In this document: positions 43,128 through 51,148 of the stretch, piece by piece | Position numbering within the stretch: position 1 is the first letter of the stretch | Layout of the letters: the number at the start of each line of letters is the position of its first letter | Assembly (NCBI GenBank): GCA_936914845.1 | Contig: CAKZGE010000008.1 | Location: forward strand, 1 to 64,000 | Length of the DNA stretch: 64,000 bases | Direction of reading: 5' to 3' | Origin: an uncultured Chloracidobacterium sp. | GTDB taxonomy: Bacteria > Acidobacteriota > Blastocatellia > Pyrinomonadales > Pyrinomonadaceae | Notes under the pieces: generated by a model | The model's database searches: none | Seen by the model: the letters and a program-made list of their open reading frames with translations, nothing else | What the model was told of the DNA's origin: nothing | Made by a program: the position numbers and the translations under genes

Positions 43128-43894
43128 TTTTTAGACGTGCGTTCCGCCCTTTCTGCCGGCCGTGCTTTTTTTATAGGCGGAGCGGTCAGAACGGCCTTGA
43201 TATCATTTGGCGAAAGCTCACGCGTACGGCCGATCGGCAGTTCATCTGCCCGGAGCGACCCGATCGCTATCCGCTTCAGCTTTACCACTGAATGCCCGAT
43301 CGAATCGAACATTTTTCGTATCTGTTGGTTGTGTCCTTCGTACAGCGTCACCTCAAACCACCCGTTCTTGTCCGTCGGTCTCAATGTTTCGATCTTGGCC
43401 GGGGCTGTCTTGAATCCATCCTCGAGCATGACACCGCGCTCCAATTTGCGGATCGCCACAGCCGTCGGCAGCCCCTTCACCTTGACGGAATAAACCTTCG
43501 GGATTTTTTTCGATGATGCGACCTGGTTAGTGAAATCGCCGTCGTTGGTAAGGATCAGCAGGCCTTCGGTATTGTAATCGAGCCGGCCTACGGGATGCAG
43601 CTTCCCGTGGCCTTTCACGAGATCGGTGACCAGCTTGCGGCCTTCGGGGTCGGCAGCACTTGAAAGATATCCCTTTGGTTTATTCAGCAGGATATATACC
43701 TTCTCTCGGTGCTGCAATTTCGTATTGATCAGCTTGCCCCGCACCTTGATATGATCTTTTTCCGGGTCGGCCTTGGTTCCTTGCTCCGTGACCACCTTTC
43801 CGTTCACGCTGACCTCGCCGGCTGCTATCATTTCTTCTGCCGCACGCCGCGAAGCGATCCCGGCCAGGGCTATCAATTTTTGTAATCTTTCCAT
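43115..43894 (-). CDS. rluB: 23S rRNA pseudouridine synthase (RsuA/RluB family)
   Basis: This enzyme isomerises a uridine in rRNA. The 259-residue protein has an N-terminal S4 RNA-binding domain (ERLQKLIALAGIASRRAAEE) and the catalytic GRLDYNTEGLLILTNDG with the catalytic aspartate, plus EGHNQQIRKMFDSIGH. Basic residues at the C-terminus (RPAERAERTSKKWKH) are common. The order scpA, scpB ... rluB on one strand agrees with a widely kept gene neighbourhood. RluB and RsuA cannot be separated firmly. Confidence 0.92.
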   Translation of the reverse strand: MERLQKLIALAGIASRRAAEEMIAAGEVSVNGKVVTEQGTKADPEKDHIKVRGKLINTKLQHREKVYILLNKPKGYLSSAADPEGRKLVTDLVKGHGKLHPVGRLDYNTEGLLILTNDGDFTNQVASSKKIPKVYSVKVKGLPTAVAIRKLERGVMLEDGFKTAPAKIETLRPTDKNGWFEVTLYEGHNQQIRKMFDSIGHSVVKLKRIAIGSLRADELPIGRTRELSPNDIKAVLTAPPIKKARPAERAERTSKKWKH

Positions 43895-43912
43895 CTTCGA
43901 TGCGGCCTTTCG

Positions 43913-44200
43913 TCAAGCCAAAATATTCTTTATCTCTTTTATTGAAATATAAAGATGAGCAGGGTCATCCGCCAATTCCGTTAGTCCGAATTTCAGATAG
44001 AACGCCCGTGCTTTTTCGTTCCGTGCATAAACTTCGACCGCAAAAACGCCGAGTTCGTCCGCTATCGAAGCACACCGTTCAAAAGCATGAACGAACAGAG
44101 CCTCGCCGGGTTTCACCCCTTGAACCGAAATATCGACGGCTGATCTGCCCAGACGGACGACCTCTGCCGCCAGTGTGGCATAGCGCCACATCAAAATCAA
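43913..44200 (-). pseudogene. Truncated GNAT acetyltransferase (TacT-like C-terminal half)
   Basis: These 95 residues match the C-terminal half of TacT-type GNAT proteins: VRLGRSAVDISVQGVKPGEA resembles the acetyl-CoA loop, followed by AVEVYARNEKARAFYLKFGL and LYISIKEIKNIL. The N-terminal half and any ribbon-helix-helix antitoxin gene are absent; tyrA ends just upstream at 44254 so there is no room. It is most likely a remnant of a toxin-antitoxin pair, though a short functional acetyltransferase cannot be excluded. Confidence 0.6.
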
Positions 44201-44253
44201 CGAAATGCTGCTTATCTCATTAAAGAGCTTTCGGCGATCTGAGATGTTTGCTG

Positions 44254-44856
44254 TTAAAAATACGGATTGGCCATGATGCTTTCGATGGTGCCGGCCGGCA
44301 TATCGTCAAGTGTATGCACAAAATCGCGCATAAGCCGAAAGCTGTTCGGTAGAAATTCGTCCGGTACGCCCGCTGCCCGCTCCACGAAAACCTTCATTTG
44401 TTTTGCCGCAACTACCGCCGCCACGTGCGTTTTCGCCATCAGCCGGTCGTGTGAGTCCGGCGTAAATACGGCTCCTTTCTCGTCGGCCGTTATCATTTGA
44501 GACACCTGTCCAAAGCCTTCTAAAAATTTCGCTTCACCTTCATGAAAACGTCCCGCTTGCGCCATTGTCCTTGTCACGATCGTATTCCTACGCTCCACCG
44601 GCGTACGGACTCCGAAAAGCGGATGCAGGCACGTAACGGTTTCGGTCGCCTTCAAGAGAAATTCGGTGCTCGGCCGCTGGACGCTGCAAACGTTTATCAA
44701 ATGCCGGTGCCTATTTTCGGCCGCAACCGATTCATATGCCGAGATCGGTACTGCCAAGATAACGCTTTCGGCATCGTCCGTGATATCAAAATGCGGCCGC
44801 AGCAATTCGTTCAAGAAACTGCCGAAAGCACCATTGCCGATTATGCTGATCTTCAT
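44254..44856 (-). CDS. tyrA: Prephenate dehydrogenase-like protein
   Basis: This 200-residue NAD-binding protein begins KISIIGNGAFGSFLNELL and has VILAVPISAYESV, NVCSVQRPSTEFL and LHPLFGVRTPVE; the HPLFG histidine block is typical of prephenate dehydrogenase. It is shorter than usual TyrA proteins (about 280), chiefly at the C-terminal dimerisation part, so the activity is inferred rather than certain. The gene lies among the scpAB-rluB strand, which often carries unrelated amino-acid genes. Confidence 0.72.
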   Translation of the reverse strand: MKISIIGNGAFGSFLNELLRPHFDITDDAESVILAVPISAYESVAAENRHRHLINVCSVQRPSTEFLLKATETVTCLHPLFGVRTPVERRNTIVTRTMAQAGRFHEGEAKFLEGFGQVSQMITADEKGAVFTPDSHDRLMAKTHVAAVVAAKQMKVFVERAAGVPDEFLPNSFRLMRDFVHTLDDMPAGTIESIMANPYF

Positions 44857-44871
44857 CGTAAAACGAGGATT

Positions 44872-45402
44872 TTACATTATTTGCCGGCGGTTTTCATCCG
44901 CGTGCGTCGGCATTTGCCGATAGATGAACTGATTCGCTTCGAACATTACACTCCGCCGTGCCGCTTCATCGTGGCCGGCATAAGAAGAAACCCGCAGCCT
45001 CTCACCATTGCGAAGCTCAAGCACCAGCCAAAAACAATCGTCACCGTCGGAATCCTTCTCGGTTTCCAGCCGGAAGCGTTCCGTTTCGGCAAACCGGAAC
45101 GTCCGTCGGCCGCCGTTAAAGAACCCTCGCTCACGGAGAGTGATCGTTTCGGCCGTGCGGGAGATCACCAACCGCCGCATCGGATGTTGAACGATCTGCC
45201 AAAGGCCGCAAACAACCGCTCCGGCGCCCAAAAAAACATGTACAAGCGCCACCCACCGCGGGTGCTGTTCCAGATAGACGTAGCCACCGGAGCCGCCAAA
45301 AACAAAAACTGAGCCGACGGCAATAAAGAAAGCTCCGAGAAGCCATATGCACCCGGGATTGTCCGATATGATCAGATCCGTTCCTTCGCGGGTGATCTTC
45401 AT
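44872..45402 (-). CDS. Two-helix membrane protein of unknown function
   Basis: This 176-residue protein has two membrane helices (about residues 17-38 and 49-69) followed by a soluble beta-rich part with RRLVISRTAETITLRERG and CFWLVLELRNGERLRV, the look of a bacterial PH-like or DUF304-type domain facing the cytoplasm. It overlaps scpB by 4 nt and is probably co-transcribed with it. The family is not assigned. Confidence 0.65.
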   Translation of the reverse strand: MKITREGTDLIISDNPGCIWLLGAFFIAVGSVFVFGGSGGYVYLEQHPRWVALVHVFLGAGAVVCGLWQIVQHPMRRLVISRTAETITLRERGFFNGGRRTFRFAETERFRLETEKDSDGDDCFWLVLELRNGERLRVSSYAGHDEAARRSVMFEANQFIYRQMPTHADENRRQIM

Positions 45403-45968
45403 TGTGCAAGGTCTTGGAAATCTTCGATGCTGGGAAGTTCGCTAAGGTCTTTTAAGCCGAATTGGATCAAGAACTCTTTCGATGTGCCGTATTGCATCGG
45501 CCGCCCGACCGTCTCTTTGTGGCCCTTGGTCACAATTAGACGCTTTTCAAGCAGTGTTTTGATCGCAGAAGCAGACTGAACACCGCGTATCTCAAGTATC
45601 TCCGGCACCGTCACCGGTTGTTTATACGCGATCACCGAGAGTGTTTCGAGCGAGGCCAGCGAAAGTTTTGCCGACGGCCGTGTTTTAAGGAATTTGCGGA
45701 CATCTTCGTGAAGTTCCGTTCGCGTTGCGATCTGCCATCCGCCCGCGATTTCGCGAAGCTGCAGCCCGCTTTCGCGTTCGGCGTATTCTTTTTGCAGAGC
45801 TTCGAGCGCACTGTTCACACTTTCACGTTCTTCATCGAGCACGTCCGCCAAAAGCTTTGCCGAAACCGGTTCGTCGGCCACAAAAACCAATGCTTCGACG
45901 GCCGCCATCAATTCGGCGGCACCTCGCGGCTGCGGAGCTTCACTTTCGTTAAATTGTTCTTCCATCAA
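45399..45968 (-). CDS. scpB: Segregation and condensation protein B
   Basis: This kleisin-interacting winged-helix protein is part of the SMC-ScpAB complex for chromosome segregation. The 189 residues include AAVEALVFVADEPVS, the second winged helix LETLSVIAYKQPVTVPEILEIRG and KRLIVTKGHKETVGRPMQYGT, all typical of ScpB. It overlaps scpA by 4 nt (ATGA). Confidence 0.95.
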   Translation of the reverse strand: MMEEQFNESEAPQPRGAAELMAAVEALVFVADEPVSAKLLADVLDEERESVNSALEALQKEYAERESGLQLREIAGGWQIATRTELHEDVRKFLKTRPSAKLSLASLETLSVIAYKQPVTVPEILEIRGVQSASAIKTLLEKRLIVTKGHKETVGRPMQYGTSKEFLIQFGLKDLSELPSIEDFQDLAQ

Positions 45969-46735
45969 GACATTTTCAAAAGAATATCGCCAAAAGTTTG
46001 CCGTTGGACGAGCCTGATGCCCTCTGTCCGCACAATTTCCAGCACGGCCACGAATGCCGTCACCAATTCGCGACGGGTGCTCATCCCTTCAAAAAAGCTG
46101 GCTACGCTCAATTCGCGAAATTCTTTTAAGCGGCCCAAAAGGCTTTTCATCATATCGGCCAAAGAGATCTCTTCGCGTTTGATCTCCATTTTCGCCTCTT
46201 CTTTTTGGCGGGCCAAGATCCGCTGAAAGATCGTTATCAGGTCAAAGACCGTTGCACTGATCTCCGCGTTATTCTCATCCGAATCTATTTTGCCGCGTGA
46301 GAAAACGGCTTGCTCGACCGTTGTGCGTTCATAGAGCATTTCGGCGGCCGACTTGAATTTTTCGTATTCCAAAAGCCGGTCAACCAGTTCCTGCCGCGGG
46401 TCTTCAAATTCTTCGCTTTCTTCTTCGACCGGGTCACGCGGCAGCAGCATCTTCGATTTGATCTCGATCAGCGTTGCGGACATCACTAGAAATCCGGCGG
46501 CCACGGCAATGTCCAATTGCTTCATAAACCGCACATATTTCAGGTATTCGTCCGTGATCTTGGCGATCGGAATATCAAAGATATTCGCTTGTTCCTGCTT
46601 TATCAAAAACAGAAGCAGATCGAGCGGCCCGGCAAATTCGCCCAGCCTGATCTTCAGGTCCTCATGCGGGGCCGAAACGATCTTTGGCGATTCGTTATAA
46701 AAATCGAAGGTAAATTGTTCGGGCTGAGCTTGCAT
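45965..46735 (-). CDS. scpA: Segregation and condensation protein A
   Basis: This is the kleisin subunit of the SMC-ScpAB complex. The 256-residue protein has the N-terminal signature EFAGPLDLLLFLIKQEQANI and FDIPIAKITDEYLKYV, then AAGFLVMSATLIEIKSKMLL and a C-terminal winged helix. It is the first gene of the minus-strand run scpA-scpB-membrane protein-tyrA and onward. The start at 46735 matches the usual family N-terminus with a short extension. Confidence 0.94.
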   Translation of the reverse strand: MQAQPEQFTFDFYNESPKIVSAPHEDLKIRLGEFAGPLDLLLFLIKQEQANIFDIPIAKITDEYLKYVRFMKQLDIAVAAGFLVMSATLIEIKSKMLLPRDPVEEESEEFEDPRQELVDRLLEYEKFKSAAEMLYERTTVEQAVFSRGKIDSDENNAEISATVFDLITIFQRILARQKEEAKMEIKREEISLADMMKSLLGRLKEFRELSVASFFEGMSTRRELVTAFVAVLEIVRTEGIRLVQRQTFGDILLKMS

Positions 46736-47062
46736 CGGTAAAGTGTATTTTAACTCAATGCTAGAAAGACACCAACGAAGCCTGATCGAACGCCGTTTTC
46801 ACGCTTCGCCCGTTAAAAAGCTATTAAATTTTGCGAGAGTTTTGATAAAGTACAAAGCATGTCGATCTATTCAGGTCTTGTATGCAAAGCAGCAACAAAC
46901 GGGTTTAGCACTTAGCACAAGAGGCGGATCATTAACCGTCAAACCTTTACATAAAAGAAGCCATTATTGTTGAAATAAAATGGTTGACATTCTATGGAAG
47001 CGATTATACTATCGTTGCAATTCGGCTAAAGAATTATACAGGCAACAAGGAGCATAAATGAG
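46736..47062. other. AT-rich intergenic region upstream of the frameshifted gene
   Basis: This 327-nt stretch between scpA and the next plus-strand gene holds no convincing coding sequence. It turns AT-rich and carries a candidate promoter at 46983-47012 and the ribosome site AAGGAG at 47047-47052. The composition change marks the left end of an AT-rich island that ends about 48070. Confidence 0.5.
46983..47012 (+). promoter_or_regulatory. Candidate sigma70-type promoter of the AT-rich island
   Basis: A perfect TTGACA (46983-46988) is followed by TATACT (47005-47010, spacing 16) or TACTAT (47007-47012, spacing 18). It lies about 50 nt upstream of the start codon at 47063. Confidence 0.5.
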
Positions 47063-47912
47063 ATGTTTAAAATTAACCCTTTCCACATAATCTTATCTGT
47101 TCTCATGGCTGTCGCACTTTACTCAGCCCCCCCAAGCTCAGGTTAAAAATACTTGTTCTACAATTAAAATACAGGACTTAACTAAAAACACATTACCATT
47201 ACCATTCAGTTTATACGATAAAGAAGCTAGATATTTTAGTTTTTCTATAGAATCAGTTGTACGTGCTACAGTTTTTTTCTATAACTCCAAACAAGAGTTG
47301 CTATTCAAAACAGTTATAACAGGCGACCCAGTTTCGAGGACAAATAGGTATGAGATTGTTGATTTTGAAGAGAACACCGAATGGGTCAGTGTTGAGTATT
47401 CTTCACAGAAAGAAGGCGAGGTCGCTATTGCGAGTTCATCAGAAGGTCGAAGCCTAAAATATATATTTTCGATATCGGCGTCTCCCCAAAATTTAGGCAA
47501 GCCGAATAGGATATCCAAACTGTCCATAATGAACCCGACAGAAGGAATTACCTTTTCACATATTATTCCGTCCGATAATAATCCTGATCTTAAAACCTTC
47601 CATAGTATGGAAGATTCCCTCTATAATTCACCTGCGTTGATGTCGCTAAAGAGCGTTCTTGAAAACCTAGACGAGTTGCAGAAGCTAGTAGTCACCGCAT
47701 CGGCTTCAAGTGTTCAAAATGCACTGCCCCCGCCTAGTGGTATTCCAAATTGCAATGTTGCATGCCAGCGAATAGGGACTGTTGTTCCGATATATGCTTG
47801 TAATGACGATATCCTTAACTGTGGAACATGTGGGGTTGATGGATTTTATTATTTAGGGTGGCACGGTTGCGTTATCCTCTGCATTCTACATTGTAGAGAG
47901 TTCTATTCATAG
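47063..47912 (+). pseudogene. Frameshifted exported Cys-rich protein (C7 tract)
   Basis: From ATG 47063 the frame encodes a signal peptide (MFKINPFHIILSVLMAVALY) and stops at 47144. The downstream frame to 47912 continues exactly from it if one C is removed from the C7 run at 47127-47133, restoring SAPQAQVKNTCST at the cleavage site and a product of about 282 residues. The mature protein is beta-rich and ends with eight cysteines in about 54 residues (CNVAC, CGTC, GCVILC). The family is not recognised. A sequencing error, a real lesion, phase variation and recoding all fit. A second ATG at 47058 gives only a 10-residue peptide. Confidence 0.7.
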
Positions 47913-47930
47913 AATTTGATCGAGGCTGTA

Positions 47931-48041
47931 ATGAAAATAGGGTTTTCTTATAAAAGGGAAGTTTATTGGCTGATACTTCTGATGTTGGTGATACCAACAC
48001 TCGGAACCATCATAGCTTTTCTTATATATTGGTTAAAATAA
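47931..48041 (+). CDS. 36-residue single-pass membrane peptide
   Basis: This tiny gene lies 18 nt downstream of the Cys-rich gene, with GAGG 5 nt before its ATG. The 36-residue product has a basic N-terminus (MKIGFSYKREVYW) and one strongly hydrophobic helix (LILLMLVIPTLGTIIAFLIY) ending WLK. No homologue is recalled. Good ribosome site, spacing and a perfect membrane-helix profile support translation; it could assist export, membrane insertion or immunity for the upstream product. Confidence 0.6.
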   Translation: MKIGFSYKREVYWLILLMLVIPTLGTIIAFLIYWLK

Positions 48042-48070
48042 GAAGAGGTTTAGAAGTTAGCAGGTTTGGG

Positions 48071-48538
48071 CTAAATATATTTAGTTTCGCGCAGATAGAC
48101 AATGTGGTCGGTTTGCGGCGGTTCAAAACCTTCGTCGCGGAGCTTTATAACAATATTTCCGCGATGGATCGCAGAATGCATAATGACGTGCGTCAAAATT
48201 TCTCGAAACGTATTTTCATACTGCTTTCCTTTGCTGTTGAAATATCGGCAGCGGATATCTAGCCCTTCTTCTTCAAAGCGACGCAGAAGCCGCTCATAAT
48301 TGCCGGCATTTTCTCTGGCAATATCGCCGCACTCTTCAACGGTAAGTTCCGGCCAAAAGCTGACACCGCCGGAATCTTTTCCGTGGAGTCTTTCAAACCA
48401 TTCCCGCTCGGTCAAAACAAGATGTGAAAGCACTTCCAGACATCTCTCCGAACCCGAACTCTTGACCGCAACGATCATGCGGCGATTTGCCCAATCGTTG
48501 TATCCGAAAAGTTGTCTGAGGTGTTCGACCGTATCCAC
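48071..48538 (-). CDS. DinB-family protein
   Basis: This 155-residue four-helix-bundle protein of the DinB/YfiT superfamily carries the three-histidine metal site: H in VLSHLVLTEREW and two in HVIMHSAIHRG. Members bind divalent metals; some act as thiol-dependent transferases, but most have no known role. It is on the minus strand opposite the AT-rich island and marks the return to ordinary composition. Confidence 0.88.
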   Translation of the reverse strand: MDTVEHLRQLFGYNDWANRRMIVAVKSSGSERCLEVLSHLVLTEREWFERLHGKDSGGVSFWPELTVEECGDIARENAGNYERLLRRFEEEGLDIRCRYFNSKGKQYENTFREILTHVIMHSAIHRGNIVIKLRDEGFEPPQTDHIVYLRETKYI

Positions 48539-48549
48539 TTTTTATAATG

Positions 48550-49038
48550 TTATTTGGCTTTCGGGGCCGTTCTTTCGATAGTATTTCCGGCTTGATTTTC
48601 GACGATCTGCGGCAGTTTTCCGTTCACAAACCGCGAATATTCCAGCGTATTGCCGCTGCCATTCAACACATATTCCATTGCGGCATCCGCAGTTACATTA
48701 TTTTCATTGCCATTGAGCATTATCTGTTCGCAGGCTCCTTTAATGGTGATCGTGTTTTGATCGCCATTGACCATTACCCGATTGAATTTCGTACAGGTGA
48801 CGGTCGTTTTTACGCCGCTTTTGCTGATATTGATCGTTTCGCCGCCGGCCATGACGTCTGCCTCGATTATCTCAGCTTCCGGGATCGGTGTCGGCGTTGG
48901 TATGGGCGAAGATACCGGTGTTGGCGTCGGCATATATTTTTCCAGCTGTTTTTTGGTGATGCCGCTTTGCACCTCGCACGAAGTCATAAATATCGGCAAC
49001 AACAAAGCTGCGACGGCAATAATCGATCTCATCATCAT
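48550..49038 (-). CDS. DUF3060 lipoprotein
   Basis: This 162-residue exported protein has a signal sequence with lipobox MTSC (PIFMTSCEVQ), a Pro/Thr-rich linker (TPTPVSSPIPTPTP) and a right-handed, repetitive beta domain with GDQNTITIKGAC, LNGNENNVTAD and LNGSGNTLEYS, which matches DUF3060. The function of the domain is unknown. It overlaps the next gene by 4 nt. Confidence 0.82.
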   Translation of the reverse strand: MMMRSIIAVAALLLPIFMTSCEVQSGITKKQLEKYMPTPTPVSSPIPTPTPIPEAEIIEADVMAGGETINISKSGVKTTVTCTKFNRVMVNGDQNTITIKGACEQIMLNGNENNVTADAAMEYVLNGSGNTLEYSRFVNGKLPQIVENQAGNTIERTAPKAK

Positions 49039-49439
49039 TCCCCGTTAAAGGCGTTCGCCTTTAGATCTTCCAGCGAAACAAATTCCAGCGTTGCTTCGTG
49101 CGTGGCCTCTAAAATAACTTTCGGAGCACGGCCGTCGAGCAACGCCTGTGCGTAGCGAACCGCCACCAAACACCATTTATCGCCCGGCACCAGCCCCGGA
49201 AACGCATATTCGGGCCGCGGCGTCGAAAGATCGTTTCCCGCCGCCTTTGAATACTCCAAGAATTCCGCCGTGGTAACAATGCAGACGGTATGCCGGCCCT
49301 GATCCTGCACACCGGTCTTGCAAAAGCCGTCGCGGTAAAAACCGGTCATCGGCGACGTGCAGCACACCTTCAACTCACCGCCCAGCACATTCTTCGGCTT
49401 CGGCAAATGCCCGTTCCCATTCCCGTTAGTGTAGCTCAT
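49035..49439 (-). CDS. DUF2237 family protein
   Basis: This 134-residue protein shows the DUF2237 pattern: NVLGGELKVCCTSPMTGFYRDGFC, GRHTVCIVTTAEFLEYSKAAGNDLSTP (key parts only: HTVCIV, GNDLSTP), PGLVPGDKWCLVA and EATHEATLEFVSL. The conserved cysteines suggest metal or substrate binding, but no activity is known for the family. It is upstream of the DUF3060 gene and overlaps it by 4 nt. Confidence 0.9.
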   Translation of the reverse strand: MSYTNGNGNGHLPKPKNVLGGELKVCCTSPMTGFYRDGFCKTGVQDQGRHTVCIVTTAEFLEYSKAAGNDLSTPRPEYAFPGLVPGDKWCLVAVRYAQALLDGRAPKVILEATHEATLEFVSLEDLKANAFNGE

Positions 49440-49741
49440 CTTCTAAAAATGATAATCGAAATTCGAGCGAATGATAAATCTCGCCTTTCAAATTCAACGT
49501 GCAAAGCACGTTTGTCCTGAAAACTATATGGTATAAAAATCTTGTATGTGACATTCGTAGTATGCTGCGTGTTTCACACGCCCGAAACATTTTCTACGCA
49601 TTTCTATACATTTCGCTTCGCTCAATGTGTAGCTAAAGTTATTTAATGTGCTCCGCACATTTCCGGAAACCGCGTTGGACGTTTTTTCTTAATCCGATCT
49701 CTTCATATTGCTTCCGTTAGATGCTGTATTGGATCACGTAC
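49440..49741. other. Intergenic region with three short-loop hairpins
   Basis: No gene is seen in these 302 bases. Three near-perfect hairpins with 3-nt loops occur: AACGTGC/GCACGTT (49496-49512), GCGTGT/ACACGC (49567-49581) and AATGTGC/GCACATT (49645-49661), plus a weaker ACATT/AATGT pair at 49608-49628. The similar stem cores (CGTGC, GCGTG, GTGC) suggest a family of small repeats. Confidence 0.55.
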
Positions 49742-50086
49742 TCAGAGTATCTCCAAAGCCTTTTCGATCGGGCGGGCGAGGACGGCTTTGTCGCCGACCT
49801 CGACGATCGGGCGCTGGATGATAGCGGGGAATTTGACCATCGCGGCGATCACATCTTTGTCAGGCGAATCTTTATCGATATTTGCCAGCTTGAGATCAGG
49901 TTCGGCGCGCCGAAGCACATCAAAAGGCCGCAAACCGGTCTTTTTCAGCAGCGACGCCAGCTTTTTCTCTGTAAAAGGCTCGATAAAATAATTCACCTTC
50001 TTCCAATCAATGCCTTTCTCTTCAAAAAGCTTATTTAGCTCTCGACACGTCGTACACGTCGGCTTTTCATAAACGGTGATATTCAT
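49742..50086 (-). CDS. ArsC/Spx-family thioredoxin-fold protein
   Basis: This 114-residue protein of the arsenate reductase (glutaredoxin-type) family has the redox motif KPTCTTCREL near residue 8 and the family stretch AIIQRPIVEVGDKAVLARP. True ArsC has CxxS/T or single Cys at this position; here it is CTTC. Arsenate reduction, YffB-like or Spx-like roles are all possible. No ars gene is near. Confidence 0.82.
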   Translation of the reverse strand: MNITVYEKPTCTTCRELNKLFEEKGIDWKKVNYFIEPFTEKKLASLLKKTGLRPFDVLRRAEPDLKLANIDKDSPDKDVIAAMVKFPAIIQRPIVEVGDKAVLARPIEKALEIL

Positions 50087-50101
50087 AAGGAAATTATGCG
50101 G

Positions 50102-50497
50102 CTACGCCTGTTGAGTTTTGGCCTCGCCGTAATGTATGGGGATGAGGTTTTCCTCTTCGGCGAGAGAGAAGACGCGGGATTTCGTAACGAACCGCACACC
50201 GAGCGGAATTTCGAGCGAAAAGCTGGCTCCGCGGCCTTCGACGACGTCGATGGTGAGTTCGGTATGCTGCCAGTATTCAAACTGATCTTTCGCCATATAA
50301 AAATCGCAGCCGGCGATCTCACCCATCCACACATCCGTATTGCCGACCATGAATTCACCTTTCGGGTAGCACATCGGCGAACTCCCGTCGCAGCAACCGC
50401 CGGATTGGTGAAACATAAGCTCACCGTTGGTTTGTCTGAGCGTTTCCACGACCTTTTCCGCTTCGGGCGTAATTTTCACACGCGGCACTTTGTTCAT
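50102..50497 (-). CDS. DUF779 family protein
   Basis: This 131-residue protein has the DUF779 signature MFHQSGGCCDGSSPMCYPKG and YWQHTELTIDVVEGRGASFS. Family knowledge places DUF779 genes next to ExaC/AldB-type aldehyde dehydrogenases, and such a gene lies 1.4 kb upstream on the same strand (51927-53438), separated by two plus-strand genes. A role in aldehyde or ethanol metabolism is inferred from that. Confidence 0.85.
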   Translation of the reverse strand: MNKVPRVKITPEAEKVVETLRQTNGELMFHQSGGCCDGSSPMCYPKGEFMVGNTDVWMGEIAGCDFYMAKDQFEYWQHTELTIDVVEGRGASFSLEIPLGVRFVTKSRVFSLAEEENLIPIHYGEAKTQQA

Positions 50498-50661
50498 ATA
50501 CTAAATATTATACCAAAGCAGGCGGCCGATCTGCTGCGAATGTTGCCTCTGCATCAACCCCGTACACATCCTTCGCGATAAACTTCAAAACCCGTGGCCT
50601 ATTTCAGCATCAAAGCAAAATCGCGTTCAAAAGACCGTTCTAAATATATAGGAGGAAATTT

Positions 50662-51111
50662 ATGAGACATCTAAAAACTTTTGCGTACATCGCAATTTTT
50701 CTGTTTGCGGCCTCCGCATCGTCTTCGGCGGCTTTTCAGAGATCTTCACCGGAATCGGTAATTCGTTCTTTCTATCTCGAATATTGCCGCGCGGCCGATC
50801 CGGCCCTATCGGCAGCCGAAGCAAAGAAGCGGCAAGCGGCAGCAGAAAAAAAATACGTAACTCCGCGCTTAATCCGCGAACTAAAAGATTTTTATAAAAA
50901 CAATCCGGCAGCGGACGGAGATTACTATATCCAGGGTTCGGGCGTTTCGTTAGCTTCGATCACCGAAGTCAAGATCGAGGCCACGGACACGGCAGACGCC
51001 CAATTTAGTGCCAAGGTCACTTTGCTGTTGGGTGAAGACGAAGTTGAAGTGCTTGTCACACTGGTCAAGCAAAAGAATTCGTGGAAACTGGACAGGGTCG
51101 CCGCGGCCTAA
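50662..51111 (+). CDS. Exported DUF3828-like protein
   Basis: This 149-residue protein has a signal peptide ending near SSAAFQ. The mature part (SPESVIRSFYLEYCRAADPA, KKYVTPRLIRELKDFY, TLVKQKNSWKLDRV) resembles the cystatin/NTF2-like DUF3828. Function unknown. The ribosome site GGAGG lies 7 nt before the ATG. It is followed 37 nt later by another exported protein gene on the same strand. Confidence 0.72.
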   Translation: MRHLKTFAYIAIFLFAASASSSAAFQRSSPESVIRSFYLEYCRAADPALSAAEAKKRQAAAEKKYVTPRLIRELKDFYKNNPAADGDYYIQGSGVSLASITEVKIEATDTADAQFSAKVTLLLGEDEVEVLVTLVKQKNSWKLDRVAAA

Positions 51112-51148
51112 AAAAGGCTCACATCTTACAAAGGGAGGTTTTACAAGC

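Noticed and set aside
47058..47090. Ten-codon leader peptide from ATG 47058
   Set aside because: Well-spaced to the ribosome site but has no regulatory peptide features; the ATG at 47063 explains the site better through its signal peptide.
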